Positions 32,628 to 43,640 of a DNA stretch of 58,000 bases are shown here, piece after piece. The number at the start of each line of letters is the position of its first letter. Position 1 is the first letter of the stretch. A program made the position numbers and the translations under genes. Origin of the DNA: Cryptomeria japonica (taxonomy: Eukaryota; Streptophyta; Pinopsida; Cupressales; Cupressaceae); contig NC_081406.1 in assembly GCF_030272615.1 (NCBI RefSeq), positions 214,002,997 to 214,060,996 on the forward strand, written 5' to 3'. The notes under the pieces are model-generated. The model did not search any database, had not been told where the DNA came from, and was given only the letters and a program-made list of their open reading frames with translations.

Positions 32628-33351
32628 ATGCCATCGAATAGCCGGGTTTCAATGCAAATTTTAGAACCTTTGGCGGCTTTTCATGGACACATCAATGACA
32701 GGGACCTCGACCAAGTTTTTCTTTTGCACAATCCACAATTGAGAAGAGCTGTCAAAGACTTCATCGGTGAGGAGATTTTATCCCTTCAAGCCAAAAGGAT
32801 TCTTTATCCCTATCAACTTCTCAGTTCTTTTCTGTTAAATGCTCTAGATCTCTTGCAATCTATTCCTCTACTTCAACTAGTGTTCTTTAAGTTGGTAAGA
32901 CAAGATTTGCTTGCACCGACCTCATTCCATGAAGCCCTGGTAAAATATAATCTATGGGGGGGGTCGACTCTCCTTGGGGGCCTCTTTCCACATCACTTTA
33001 TTCAATCCAACCATGCTTACATGGTAATTTATGAAGGAATAAAACATGCCCGTGAATGGCAAAAATTTTGCCATGTGAAGAACGACTTGCATCAATTCGG
33101 TAGACAATTGGGCGACCACGTTGTGCACAGAGTGAAAATTAAAGTTGGGGCTCTCATGGTGATCTTGGAAATAGAAAACGTTGATCCCTGTTTGCCAATT
33201 TTGCAACCTGTAGAAAGGGGAAGGGCTATAGATAGGGTGCCAAACCTCAACGCACCGGTGTAGGATGAAGCCATGGGATGGACTACGTCCTTTCTGCCTA
33301 CCTTTGATGCCCCTATAATTTAGACCTAGGAGGACACTGCCATGGATGAGT
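32628..33351 (+). pseudogene. Unrecognised ORF downstream of LINE E ORF2
   Basis: The frame is open from 32559; the first ATG is at 32628 (the codon at 32568 is GTG). 211 codons run to a TAG at 33261-33263. The same frame stays protein-like beyond it (DEAMGWTTSFLPTFDAPI), with two more stops near 33319-33327, and ends AMDE and TAA near 33351. Visible features: DRDLDQVFLLHNPQLRRAV, two hydrophobic helices (LLSSFLLNALDLLQSIPLLQLVFFKLV), KHAREWQKFCHVKNDL and an acidic end. I recognise no family, catalytic motif or zinc finger. It lies between RNase H and the poly(A) tail, where standard L1s have only 3' UTR. Upstream TATA-like words sit at 32483 and 32508. It could be a LINE-specific third ORF, a transduced host fragment, or chance. 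Confidence 0.45.
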
Positions 33352-33967
33352 AAAGTTTTTTTGGCTTTATTTTTTGCTACTTAGAATATGCTCCTTTTTT
33401 GATGGGTGGAAAATTTGACGGCAACTGGTATGACCCAAAAAAGTTTTGTCTGCCCCTTGTTTACCGGTGTTGGTCTATGCGTTTATTTCCACTGGTATAT
33501 CAGAACCAACAGCAGAGCCATCTTCTTAGCCTATTGGCTAGCACCGTTAATGGAGGCTTTTCTTTTATGAACCAGTCATGAGGACAACATACCAGTATGA
33601 AAGTTTCGGTACAACACAACCAGAAACCGGTCATGGCAGCTTTTTAGTGTTCCGACAACCAAATTTCTGCTTCCTAGTCTTCATGATAACCGGTTGTGGG
33701 GGTTAGTTTTTTAAGGTTTCATCCGGTCTCATCCTGACCTGCTACTCTAAATTTGGCCTCCAAGAGGCTCATTCTATGGGCAGGTCCTATCTATCTCTCC
33801 GAATCTTCGGGGGGCTTCTTCTCATAGCCTCCTTTCCTCTTTTTCATCGTATCTGAGCAAGGATATAGGGTTTTCTTGCTAATTATTTCCCTATTGAGAT
33901 CTTGAATCGGTTTTGTTATTAATATATATCAGTGGCTTGCCACTTTTGCCAAAAAAAAAATAAAAAA
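33352..33967 (+). other. LINE E 3' UTR and A-rich tail
   Basis: No domain. The tail after GCCACTTTTGCC is A10-T-A6/7 at 33951-33967, then LTR D resumes with ATGCATACATATC. The tail places the LINE on the plus strand, opposite to D. Confidence 0.8.
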
Positions 33968-35086
33968 ATGCATACATATCTAACTTAATCAAAACCACAC
34001 AATCATAACATGAAAATTTCACAACCCATAACACACAGATTTTTCACGTGGAAACCCAAAAGGGAAAAACCACAGTGGGAATGAATACCCACAAGCTGTT
34101 TGTGAACTTTTTTGAAGTCCGTTCTGTTAGGAGCCTAGTCTGGTTAAAGACTTTACAATAAAGGTCCTGTTAGGGATCACCCAGTTAAGGGATGGCTATA
34201 TACCTTGTTAAAGGTTGAAACCCTGTTAGGAGTTACCTCACTAGAGGATTTAAATAACTCCCACCTAGTTAGAGGATTTACAACAGAGCTTGTTAAAGCT
34301 ACCCAGTCAAGGGATTTACCTTATGTTGAAATGGTTAGAAGACAATAGGTAAAACACCGATCTGATAACAACACTTCTTGCTAAGGTAGATCCTTTTCAG
34401 TTCCTCTCTTCTGCAATCACACTCTACAGATTCCTCACTCTGGTTCGGCAAGTATCAAATATCCAACACGTGGACACACATACAACTTTTGCCAAACACT
34501 GCAATAAAAAAACTCATCGAACTTATATACAACAACTAGGTCGATAGCATAAACCCTAAACTCTAAATATTTCAAGTTTACACTTACAAGAGGTCCAATC
34601 CTGACTGTCCAAACACATTACATAGAATGAAATGATCTAAAATAGATCTCAAGACATTCTGTATCATCTAATCTTCACCGCATCTGGAGATTAATAACCC
34701 ATCACGCACTCTTTACACATTGCTAAGAAAAATGCTCATTCCCGAGGTATGCATTCAATGCATTCAATCTTCACGCACATGAACCACAAAGAAATCCTTC
34801 ACGTGCACACAATTGACACGGAATCTCGATCCTTATCCTTATTCCTAAACTAACTGGTCACAAAGCATCACCGGTTCCACCGTACAATCCAAACTGGTAA
34901 TCCTAGAGCTGAATTGAGACTACAAACTAGTAGTCACACTTAGTGAACTTGGACATCGGTCCACTCCATCCCAGTTGACGATAACCGCTTCTGATCTTCA
35001 TACCAGTTCACTTGCTTGAGCACTTATTGATAACTTATTGACATCAATGACAACATACATTATCACCGCTTCATCATATGCCAACA
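33968..35086 (-). repeat. 5' LTR of copia D, second part
   Basis: Matches 19883-21021. Retains CACGTGGAAACCC near 34047, the motif array 34125-34350, and the intact terminus GCCAACA at 35086 before the TSD. Confidence 0.9.
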
Positions 35087-35091
35087 GTTAC
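35087..35091. repeat. Right target duplication of copia D (GTTAC)
   Basis: Exact partner of 19601-19605; B's RT frame resumes directly after it. Confidence 0.88.
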
Positions 35092-35940
35092 ATTATTTAC
35101 CTTTGCTACCAGGAGTTAAACCATACAAATAAAAATTAAGAAAAATGCATCCACAGATTGCATTACTGGTCAAAATAGATGTCCAAAAGCTACTAGATGT
35201 AGGTTTCATTTGACCTATTGACTTTGCAGATTGGATATCCAACCTGTTACCTGTGACTATGTCCACATGAGGCATAAGAATCTATACTGACTTCCGAGAT
35301 CTAAAGAAAGCTTGTCCTAAGGATGATTTCCCATTACCCAACATCGATATGATATTCGACTTATCTACTAGGAATGAAATGCTTTCATTAATGGATGGTT
35401 TCTCGGGATACAAATAGATCATAATTGTACCAGAAGATCAACATAAAATGACATTTACCTGTCCATGGGGGACATACTGTTGGAATGTAATTCCATTTGG
35501 TCTTAAGAATGTAGGAGCAACATACCAAAGGGCCATGACGACACTATTTCATGACATGATTCACAACATAATGGAAGATTATGTGGATGATCTATTGGAT
35601 AAATCACAGACAAGAGAAGGTCACCTTGCAGTCCTTGCAAAGATATTTGATTGGTTGGAACAGTACAATGTCAGACTAAACCCCCAAAAGTGTGTGTTTG
35701 GTGTGACAACAGGCAAACTGTTAGGGTTTATCGTGTCTACCAGAGGAATTGAAGTAGACCCTGCAAATTTCAAAGTGATTATGGATATGCAACCTCCATC
35801 AACACTTAGGAAATTAAGAGGGTTACAAGGAAGACTACAATCCATAAGGAGATTCATAGCACAACTGGCAGATAAATGTCATCCGTTTCAGCATTTACTT
35901 AGGAAAGGAGTTACTTTTAAATGGAAAGAAACAATGCCAA
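35092..35940 (+). pseudogene. Gypsy B reverse transcriptase
   Basis: Ty3-type RVT_1 in frame 0 mod 3: LLPGVKPYK, IRIYTDFRDLKKACPKDDFPLP, DGFSGYK, MTFTCPWGTYCWNVIPFGLKN and the catalytic YVDD at 35580-35591, then LRLNPQKCVFGV-type and KLLGFIVSTRGIEVDP segments. Four stops lie before 35448 (three resemble a Gln or Arg codon turned to stop); the 207 codons from 35448 are open. It copies element RNA into cDNA. Confidence 0.87.
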
Positions 35941-36450
35941 GAAGCTTTCCAATCTCTAAAAGAGTATCTTCTAAACACTGCAATATTAGTTTTACCTACT
36001 CCAGGAAAACCTCTATTACTATATATATCAGCGACAAACTCATCTTTGGGAGCTTTATTGGCACAACATGATGAGCAAGGAATAGAAAGAGCTATCTACT
36101 ATATAAGTAGATCCTTGATCAAATATGAGATTAATTACACTCCCATAGAATGAGCATGTTTAGCAGTAATCTTCGCATCTCAAAAACTTAGACATTACAT
36201 GATGAGTCACAAGGTACAACTCATAGTGCACTTTGATCCACTCAAATATCTGTTAAGCAGAGCACCATTGACTGGGAGATTGGCTAAGTGGGTCATGATT
36301 TTGAGTGAGTTTGATATAGAGTATGTGGACAGAAAGGCCATCAAAGGACAAATTATAGAAGATCAGTTAGCAGAGGCTCCTTTACAAGATAGTCACCCAT
36401 TGCTCATAGACTTTCCAGACGAATCAATATTTACATTGACAACATCTAGA
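35941..36450 (+). pseudogene. Gypsy B RT-linked RNase H
   Basis: After a frameshift near 35940 the frame (1 mod 3) reads PGKPLLLYISATNSSLGALLAQ, IERAIYYISRSLI, LAVIFASQKLRHYM and PLKYLLSRAPLTGRLAKWVMILSEFDIEYV. The first catalytic Asp position is Asn (ISATNSS); the original RNase H is known to be degenerate in Tat elements. One stop at about 36151. Confidence 0.8.
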
Positions 36451-37080
36451 ATGTGGAAATTATACTTTGATGGGTCATATACAAATCATGGATCTGGAGC
36501 TGGGATTCTTTTCATCACCCCTCAGGGTGATTCTATCCCTAAGTCATTTAGGATAAATTTTCCCTATACAAACAATATAGCCGAATATGAAGCTCCCCTC
36601 ATAGGACTTCGTACAACTGTGCAGTGGAGAATAAAAGAATTACACGTCTATGGTGACTCGCAACTGATTATAAACCAAGTCAATGATAACTACAACATGA
36701 AAGATGATAAACTGCTACCGTATAAACAAATGGTAGAAGATTACAAAGAACATTTAAGTAAAATCACTTTTGAACAGATTCCAAGGATACAGGACAAGGC
36801 AGCTGAAGCCGTGGCTACAATGGGGTCTCTTATAAATATGTCTAATAATGAAATTCAATTTGAGTTTATTATAGAACAATTGATGATACTGACATATGAG
36901 ATTCCCTCAACAAAATATGTATGTGCAATTGTGGGTCCAGAATCCCTATGGTACAATGAGATATACGCATATTTGCATACTCAGTACATGTCTCCGGATT
37001 TGTCTGGAAATCAAAAGAAAACTCTTATTCATCAAGCATTGAGACACACTATTATTGCACAACTTCTTTGATGTGTTGAT
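36451..37080 (+). pseudogene. Gypsy B second (archaeal-type) RNase H
   Basis: RNase H fold repeated downstream of the first: MWKLYFDGSYTNHGSGAGIL (Asp), YTNNIAEYEAPLIGLRT (Glu) and ELHVYGDSQLIINQVN (Asp); the final acidic position in DKAAEAVATMG is Glu where Asp is usual. It runs in one open frame with the preceding domain (36199-37071). An extra aRNH between RNase H and integrase marks the plant Tat lineage and is thought to compensate for the degenerate original. Confidence 0.83.
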
Positions 37081-37116
37081 GAAAATAAAGAATAAATTTC
37101 CCTAAAGGAAGTCCAT

Positions 37117-37121
37117 GATGG
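37117..37121. repeat. Left target duplication of the TRIM (GATGG)
   Basis: GATGG, matched by AATGG at 37464-37468 with one difference. Confidence 0.7.
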
Positions 37122-37463
37122 TGTTGGTAGTGGGCCAACATCCCTCATGGGGATTTGAGACATGGTTTAACAACCCCCTATGGATTCTATAAGTCTAGTG
37201 GTTGTATCAGACATTGACAGGTCAATATTTTGGTGCAATGACAACCCTGGCTTGTAACAAGTGGTATCAGAGATTGGTCACAAGTCTGAATCACGCACGT
37301 TATCGTGAGTGACGCTGGGAGGGGGATTGTTGGCAGTGGGCCAGCGTCCCTCATGAGGATTTGCGACATGGTTTAACAACCTCCTATGGATTCTATGTCT
37401 AGTGGTTGTATCGAACATTCACAGGTCAATCTTTTGGTGCAATGACAACCCTAGCTTGTAACA
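37122..37463 (+). mobile_element. TRIM (miniature LTR retrotransposon) in gypsy B integrase
   Basis: A 342-bp unit with two LTRs of 138 bp (37122-37259) and 136 bp (37328-37463), both TGTTGG...CTTGTAACA, and only 68 bp between them. The internal part has a PBS TGGTATCAGAGA (37262-37273, initiator Met-tRNA) 2 nt after LTR 1, and a purine tract CTGGGAGGGGGAT (37315-37327) before LTR 2. No coding capacity. It depends on proteins of an autonomous element; which one is unknown. Confidence 0.9.
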
Positions 37464-37468
37464 AATGG
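37464..37468. repeat. Right target duplication of the TRIM (AATGG)
   Basis: Partner of 37117-37121. B's integrase frame resumes here. Confidence 0.7.
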
Positions 37469-38513
37469 AATTTGTGGGGCGCATCAAAGTGGTCCGCCAT
37501 TGTCAAAGAAATTGCTAAGAACTAGATATTATTGGCTAACAATGGAAAAGGATGCCTGTAAATATGTACAAAAATGTAAACAATGTGAAATGCATGGAGA
37601 CCTCATTCATGCACCAACACAAGATCTTCAACCTATTACATCACCATGGCCATTTTCACAATGGGGGTTAGATCTAGTTGGTAAAATCAATCCTACTTCT
37701 TCCAATGAACATAAATCCATCTTAACAACTACTGAGTATTTTACTAAATGGGTCGAGGCAATTCCATTAACATACACAACTGGAAAGCAAATAGCAAAAT
37801 TCATGCTTAATTACATTATCTGTCGATATGGGATTCCAATGTGCATAGTGATAGATAATGGACGTCCATTCAAAAATCAAGAAATGAAAGAATTGTGTGA
37901 CAAATTTCAAATACAACAGAGATTTGTGACACAATATTATCCACAAAAAAAAGGACAAGAAGAGGCAACAAACAAGACAATATTGAAGATCCTTAAGAAA
38001 GTTATCACTAACATAGGACGAGACTGACATCTCCAGTTAAATCCCACCCTTTGGGCTTACAGAACATGAGTACACACCCCTATAGGAGCAACACCATATT
38101 GCTTGGTCTACGATACAAAAGCAATATTAACTATTGAAATAGAACTACAATCTTTAAGAGTCTCCTTAAAAAACATCATATCAGAGGAAGACTATTGGGT
38201 TGCAAGATTACAAGAGCTAGAAACGCTTAATGAAAAGAGACAAACTGCTTTCAATCATTTACAAGGTTATCAGAACGTATTGAGATGGAGTTATAATAAA
38301 TGAGTATGCCCAAGAACTTTAGAAGTGGGAAATCTAGTTCTCAAAGAGAACCAAAGGAACCTGGTGGAACAAGAAAAGCTAGCGAGGTTTAAACCTAACT
38401 GGCTAGGTCATTTTATCATAACAAGGGTTATAGGCAATGGAGTATATAATTTGGATACCATTGAGGGAGATCCACTCTCTGACCCTATGAACAACATGCA
38501 CCTTAAATGATAT

Positions 38514-40209
38514 TATACCTAAGGACTGGGTTAGTTTAGGTTTTACTTTCCGCATTGCATATCATTTTATTCAAAGCACCGCATCACATATAGTTTCTTT
38601 ACATCATATTCACAATTTTTATAGCATAAGTTTCTGCATTGGCATATAGTAGCATCAATAAAACAAGGCAACTGTCCAAGTTTATCATCCGTTTGCATTC
38701 AAGAGAAACAAGGGTCATCTCCTTTCTTAGATATGCAAACATGAAGTCTTTGAGGTCCTAAGGTCACTCATTTTCAACATTACCTTGTGACAACACTTTA
38801 CTTATGGTTGGGTAGTGATTTCACTATTTGAGACTTGTTAACCCAAAATCTATGAATCACTATATCTTGAACACATTAACAAAATCTCTAATTCATTCTA
38901 GACACCTAGTTGATCATATGACTGGTGAAAAATCTAAAATTCTACTTCAAAACTGCTGTAATTGTCACATTCAAGAAGGTTTCTTTACTTACAAGTCAAG
39001 GCAAGAAAATAAAATAAAAAGAAAAAGAGCTACGCCAAATATTCATCTCAAGGCGAAAGAGAAATGATATATAATTGAAATATCATGCATACAAAGTGCG
39101 ACAAAAAGCTTGAATATGGGAACATGCAAGTAACTCTATCAGGGCTATGAATGCCTACTAGAAATGGAGAAATATTTGAGAAATTACAGTCTATAACCTC
39201 GTCAAAGCTCTAAAAGCTTGCTAGCAGCGAGGCTCTATTTGAGATGCTTTTGAAGTTAGGATAATCCATGTAGCTATTAATATAGGATGCTAAGGATCTT
39301 TAGTGAACACAAGAGCATGAATTAACTCATTTGAAAACACATGGGCAAAATAAGATCAAAGTTTCAAGAACCAATGGGGAAGTTTTCTGCGTCTCCATTT
39401 GTAAATCCTAGTCACTAAGTGTGTTAATTTGGATGTTCCAAAGGACCTTAAAGATAGATTGACCGCTTATGTATCTCCAATTCAATGGGTGTATTACAAA
39501 ATGCTAAACAAAAAATAGTTATCCTTGTTTGAATAGGAAATGCATCTTCATCATGGATATTGCATTAACATAGGTCATATCGAAAATTCATTATCTCCAC
39601 ATGCATTCTGCAAAGCATCATGTCATACAGGTTTGCACAATGGGTCATAACTAAAAAATCCTAAAAATCGTTAAAAGTCGTTAAAAAATCAACCAAAAAC
39701 ATTTGGAAAATGTCCTGAAAAAAATCCTAAAAATCATATAACATGCTTCAAAAATATCAAAAACATTCAAAAAAAGTCCTGAAAAAATCCAAAAACAATG
39801 AAAAACATAAAATCCAAAAACATTGGAAAATCCTTCAAAAAATAAAAAAGATATCTGTATAATGTCATGAAAAATAATTCAAAAAACATTCAAATATCCA
39901 ACCACATAATCCAAAAATATCGAAAAAGCTCTTGGAAAAGAACTAAAAATAAAAAATCGATCAATCAAAAAACTTGCAATAAAATGTCTAGTGAGAAACA
40001 AATACCCTAGTAGATATCCAACAAACACTTCGCATGAAGTGAACAAAGGATACGGCCATCCAGTCAAACATCTGCAATATCAAATTGTCTTATCAATCGT
40101 ATCATATCCATATCAAGCGATCATCATCTTGTCTTAAACATAAGAGGATACATTCGAAATCAGATAGGTCAAGTCTTAAATGGGATCTAAAACTTTCCGA
40201 GATAAGACA
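38514..40209 (+). other. 3' noncoding region of gypsy B, first part
   Basis: Follows the integrase stop, as in other Tat elements with long 3' untranslated regions. No domain; an 80-codon open stretch at 38828 has no motif. It includes the A-rich repeat region listed separately. Copia F enters after 40214. Confidence 0.65.
39640..39990 (+). repeat. A-rich degenerate repeats in B 3' region
   Basis: Recurring words AAAAACATTTGGAAAATG, AAAAACATTGGAAAATCC, TCCTGAAAAAAATCC and ATTCAAAAAACATTC at irregular spacing of 20-40 bp. No strict period. Confidence 0.65.
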
Positions 40210-40214
40210 TTATC
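40210..40214. repeat. Left target duplication of copia F (TTATC)
   Basis: TTATC, repeated exactly at 46890-46894. Confidence 0.88.
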
Positions 40215-41275
40215 TATTGGTATTTTGGTATGGTTTTGTCATTGATATCAACACCTACTGAAAACTAGCACTTTGGAGATCCAACAACATTCACTGGTAA
40301 ACAAGTAACTATTGCACAGTTACTGGTATATGGTTCACCAGCAGGATATAATGTTCATCGGTACCTGGAATGATATGGAAGACACTTGGTAATGTTGAAG
40401 ACATCTTGTGGACACTTTGTTTTGAAGAATTGATCATTGGTATATTCATATTTATATATTTGCTTTTACCAGCAAATAGGTCCAAGGTTATCTAGGGTTA
40501 CACCGACAGGTTTATCTTTTCCAGATCAGCATGGAACGCTATGGAGATGATTTATTATTGATGTAAATTCATTAAGCCGACATGTTTAATCAGTTATTGC
40601 ATCAGATGTTATATTATATGTAAAATGTTTTTATTGTAATATCTTATAGAGCCGACCTACTAAAATTGGTCTTAGGTTATGGTATAAATGTAAGATCTTA
40701 TATGTAAGATCAAGTGTGGAGTGCGAAAAAGAATTGTGTGAAGGTATATGCAAGATTAAGCAGAGGTGTACACGAAGAAAAAATTTGAAGGTGAAGCTAG
40801 GTTTTTGTAGAAGCATATCAGCATTACACCGGTACTAAATCTAGCATATGAAGATGCTATTTTGTGCAGTACATTCTTATTGGATTTAACCATCCAACTA
40901 TAGTCAGTGTGACTCCCATTTTGTGATTGAGTAGTGAGCTCTAGGCTGTTGGCCTTTCTGCATGTGCAGACCCCATTTATGTACACTTACTATCTGCAGT
41001 AGTATCATCTAATTGTGGGTAAGGTTTCCCACCATGGTTTTTCCCCTTACAGGGTTTCCACATACAAAATATTAGTGTTATGTGTTGTGGATGACTCTAT
41101 GTTTATGTTTCATGCATTAATCTTTACCGGTATGGCAATTTACTGTTAACACTATCTACTGACACACTTAACTAGTTTACTGGTATTAAGCATTAAGTTG
41201 GTTAATTGGTTTTTGGTTTGAATTTATTAGACAACTGATTCACCCCCCCCTCTCAATTGTCTCCGAGACCTAACA
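40215..41275 (+). repeat. 5' LTR of copia F
   Basis: Starts TATTGGTATTTTGG (terminal TG mutated to TA; the 3' LTR has TGTTGG) and ends CCTAACA. TATAAAT at 40682-40688 is a TATA candidate, the CCACCATGGTTTTTCCCC box is near 41030, and CACCCCCCCCTCTCA lies near 41240. Confidence 0.93.
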
Positions 41276-41277
41276 AT

Positions 41278-41289
41278 TGGTATCAGAGC
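41278..41289 (+). other. Primer-binding site of copia F
   Basis: TGGTATCAGAGC, perfect initiator Met-tRNA complement, 2 nt after the LTR. Confidence 0.92.
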
Positions 41290-41331
41290 CTAGTCCTCTT
41301 TTGCAGAAGTTTAACAACTTGAGGAGATCCA

Positions 41332-42476
41332 ATGTCTACTAAATATTTCAGGAAGACAGTCCTAAACTTGATAGAACCAACTATGGGATATGGAAGATCA
41401 GGATGGAGACACATCTGAATTGCATCGGTAAAGACATCTGGGAAGTTACAAAGAATGGTTATACTGCTGCTGTAGCTGGTCAGATTGCTCCAACTACCTT
41501 AGCTAAAGATGAAGAAAATGATTGCAAAGCAAGAGAAGCACTTTTGAGTGCATTATCGGATTAACAAATCATGGGATTATCAGATAGGTCTACTGCTAAA
41601 GCTATTTGGGATAATTTGGAAACACTAAATGAGGGAGATTCCACAATCAAGATTGCAAAACTTGAAAGCTTCCGAGTCAGGTATGAACATCTGAAAATGG
41701 AAGAAGATGAAAGGATTTCTGCTTTTATGGAAAGAGTAAATGAAATTGTTTTAGGTATTAAATGTTGTGGAGGAATCTTGAGTGAGGATGAAATTGTTTC
41801 AAAAATCTTAAGAGGATTGCCACCGGCATATAAAATGAAAGTTACTGCTATAAATGAGTTGAGAACAATGCCTAATACATCAGTAACTAGGGATACATTG
41901 ATTGGAAAACTTTCAGCCTTTGAAATTGAGGAATTTGGTCCTGTTGCTACTATAAAAACTGATTTGGCCTTTAAAGCATCAACATCATTTGCTCCATCAT
42001 TTGACAAATCAGACTGGAAAGCCTTTTATGCAAGAGAACTTGAAGAAACCAGGAAGGAGAATGAAGAGCTTGAAGAACTTGAAGCACTATTTGCAAGAAA
42101 AATGCCAAAAGGTCCAGTTGGAAGTAAGTATGAAGGTAAAGCACCCTTTAAATGTTTTAACTGCAATAAGATTGGTCATATGGCTTCGAGATGCCCTGAT
42201 AGACATGCTAGATTAAGAGAAGAAGCTAGAAGAACATACAAGCCTAATCTTGAATATCAGAGATACATATATATGAAGAACAAAGACAAATCTTGTTACA
42301 TTGCTGATGAAGGTGTGACTGATGATTCTAATGAGGATCCAACAGACAATGGATGGGTTTTTGTTGCTATAACAGAGGATCAACCAACACCTACTTCTCA
42401 ACCAGTAGAACAAGCCCTAGCAGCCAAAGTTGAAGCAAAGGATGAATGGATAATTGACTTAGGATGCTAACATCAC
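41332..42476 (+). pseudogene. Copia F gag
   Basis: ATG at 41332, but the gag frame (0 mod 3; PKLDRTNYGIWK) begins after a one-base loss near 41342. UBN2-type region: AKAIWDNLETLNEGDSTIKIAK, YEHLKMEEDERISAFM and DEIVSKILRGLPPAYKMKV; then a Glu-rich segment and a CCHC knuckle CFNCNKIGHMASRC near 42152. Nonsense codon at 41562-41564; otherwise open for 299 codons to 42470. Confidence 0.87.
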
Positions 42477-43000
42477 ATGACAAGAGACAAAGGTAAATTC
42501 TTGAACTTTCAAGAATACAATGGAGGTTTAGTAAGATTTGGAGATGACAAAGCTTGTTCAATCAAAGGTAAGGGTTCAATATCTCTTGATGGTAAGCATA
42601 ACACTGCCAATGTTTACTATGTTGAAGGATTAAAGCATAATCTTTTAAGTGTTGGTCAATTAGTTGAGAAGGGTTTTCGGTTACAATTTAAAAATGGAAA
42701 ATGCATAATCATGAATAGAACTAGTTTGGAAATTGCAACCGGTAATCAGACTAGAGGTAATATCTTTCATTTGAATAATAGTGAAAAGGCATGCTTAATT
42801 GCACATATAGATGAAAGTTGGTTATGTCATAAGAGACTATGTCATGTAAACTTTGATTGCATGGTAAAAATCAGTACTTCTAAGGTAGTTAGAGATCTAC
42901 CTAAAATTGTGAAACCTCAGAATACAATTTGTAAGGAATGTCAATTTGGAAAACAAGTTAGAGCTAGTTTCAAAAGTATTCCAAAAAAATCCAATAATAC
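42430..43000 (+). pseudogene. Copia F protease and GAG-pre-integrase
   Basis: The active site reads WIIDLGC, then a stop at 42468-42470, then HHMT: the Ser of DSG is Leu and the next Ser codon is TAA, so the protease is inactivated at its core. LVRFGDDKACSIKGKGSISL, VYYVEGLKHNLLSVGQL, SWLCHKRLCHVNFDCMVKIS and CKECQFGKQVRASF follow in the same frame. Confidence 0.85.
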
Positions 43001-43640
43001 TCTTGATTTAATTCACATTGATTTTTGTGGTCCAGCTAGAACTAAAAGTTTAGAAGGTGATAGATATTTCATGCTAATTATTGGTGATTATTCTAGAATG
43101 TGTTGGGTTACTTTTCTCAGAGAAAAATAAGAAGCACTTGGAAAGTTCAAATTATTCAAAGCAATGGTTGAGAATGAAACCGGTAAGAAAATCAAATGTT
43201 TAAGATCAGATCAAGGAGGAGAATTCACATCTAAGGACTTTAATACATTTTTTGAAGTGAATGGAATTAGAAGACAGTTATCAGCACCTCAGACACCACA
43301 ACATAATGGAGTTGTTGAAAGGAAAAACAAAACTATCTTGGATGCAGCAAGAGGTATGTTATCTGAAGCAAATCTACCGCATGTATATTGGAGAGAGGCA
43401 GTTAGTACTACTGTCTATACATTCAACAAAGTTCACATCAAAGGTGAAACGAGTAAGACCCCTCATGAATTATGGTTTGGTAATACTCCTACTCTTAAGT
43501 ATTTCAGAATTTTTGGAAGTAAATGTTATATTAGAAGAGATGAGTATATTGGAAAATTTGATCCTAGAAGTGATGAAGGAATATTTCTTGGTTATTCATC
43601 TAAGAGAAAGGCATATAGATGTTTTAATAAGAGATTGTAG
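43001..43640 (+). pseudogene. Copia F integrase
   Basis: LDLIHIDFCGPART (Asp), IKCLRSDQGGEFTSKDFN (Asp) and APQTPQHNGVVERKNKT (Glu): complete DDE triad. HVYWREAVSTTVYTFNKV, KYFRIFGSKCYI and EGIFLGYSSKRKAYRCFN follow. Stops at 43128-43130 and 43638-43640, each explicable by one substitution in a conserved codon. Confidence 0.88.

Larger units (their letters stand above)
25765..33967 (+). mobile_element. L1-like LINE E inside the LTR of copia D
   Basis: An 8.2-kb non-LTR retrotransposon with 5' untranslated region, ORF1, ORF2 (endonuclease, RT, zinc region, RNase H), a further ORF and an A-rich tail (33951-33967). Compared with the intact LTR of D, about 25 bp of target (equivalent to 19858-19882) is missing and no target duplication longer than about 3-4 bp can be seen. 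Many frameshifts and stops; inactive. Confidence 0.85.
19606..35086 (-). mobile_element. Copia element D, nested in gypsy B and carrying LINE E
   Basis: Minus-strand Ty1/copia. The 3' LTR is 19606-21021, the internal region 21022-25526, and the 5' LTR 25527-25764 plus 33968-35086, split by the LINE. Without the LINE it is about 7.3 kb. LTR motifs and domains resemble copia C, but sequence and LTR length differ, so it is a related but separate family. Confidence 0.92.
37081..38513 (+). pseudogene. Gypsy B integrase, interrupted by the TRIM
   Basis: The zinc-binding region starts before the TRIM (KEVHDG at 37108-37121) and continues after it (ICGAHQSG ... YVQKCKQCEMHG: H-H-C-C). Catalytic core: SQWGLDLVG (Asp), GIPMCIVIDNGRPFKN (Asp) and YYPQKKGQEEATNKTILK (Glu). 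Stop after 38025, then WAYRT and TPIGATPYCLVYDT. The C-terminal part 38325-38510 has NLVLKE, RFKPNWLGHFIITRVIGNGVYNL and DPMNNMHLK, the usual gypsy integrase tail. Three stops; inactive. Confidence 0.86.

Noticed and set aside
37262-37273. PBS of a full LTR retrotransposon at this site
   Set aside because: Only 68 bp separate the two LTRs; the unit is a TRIM without coding region.
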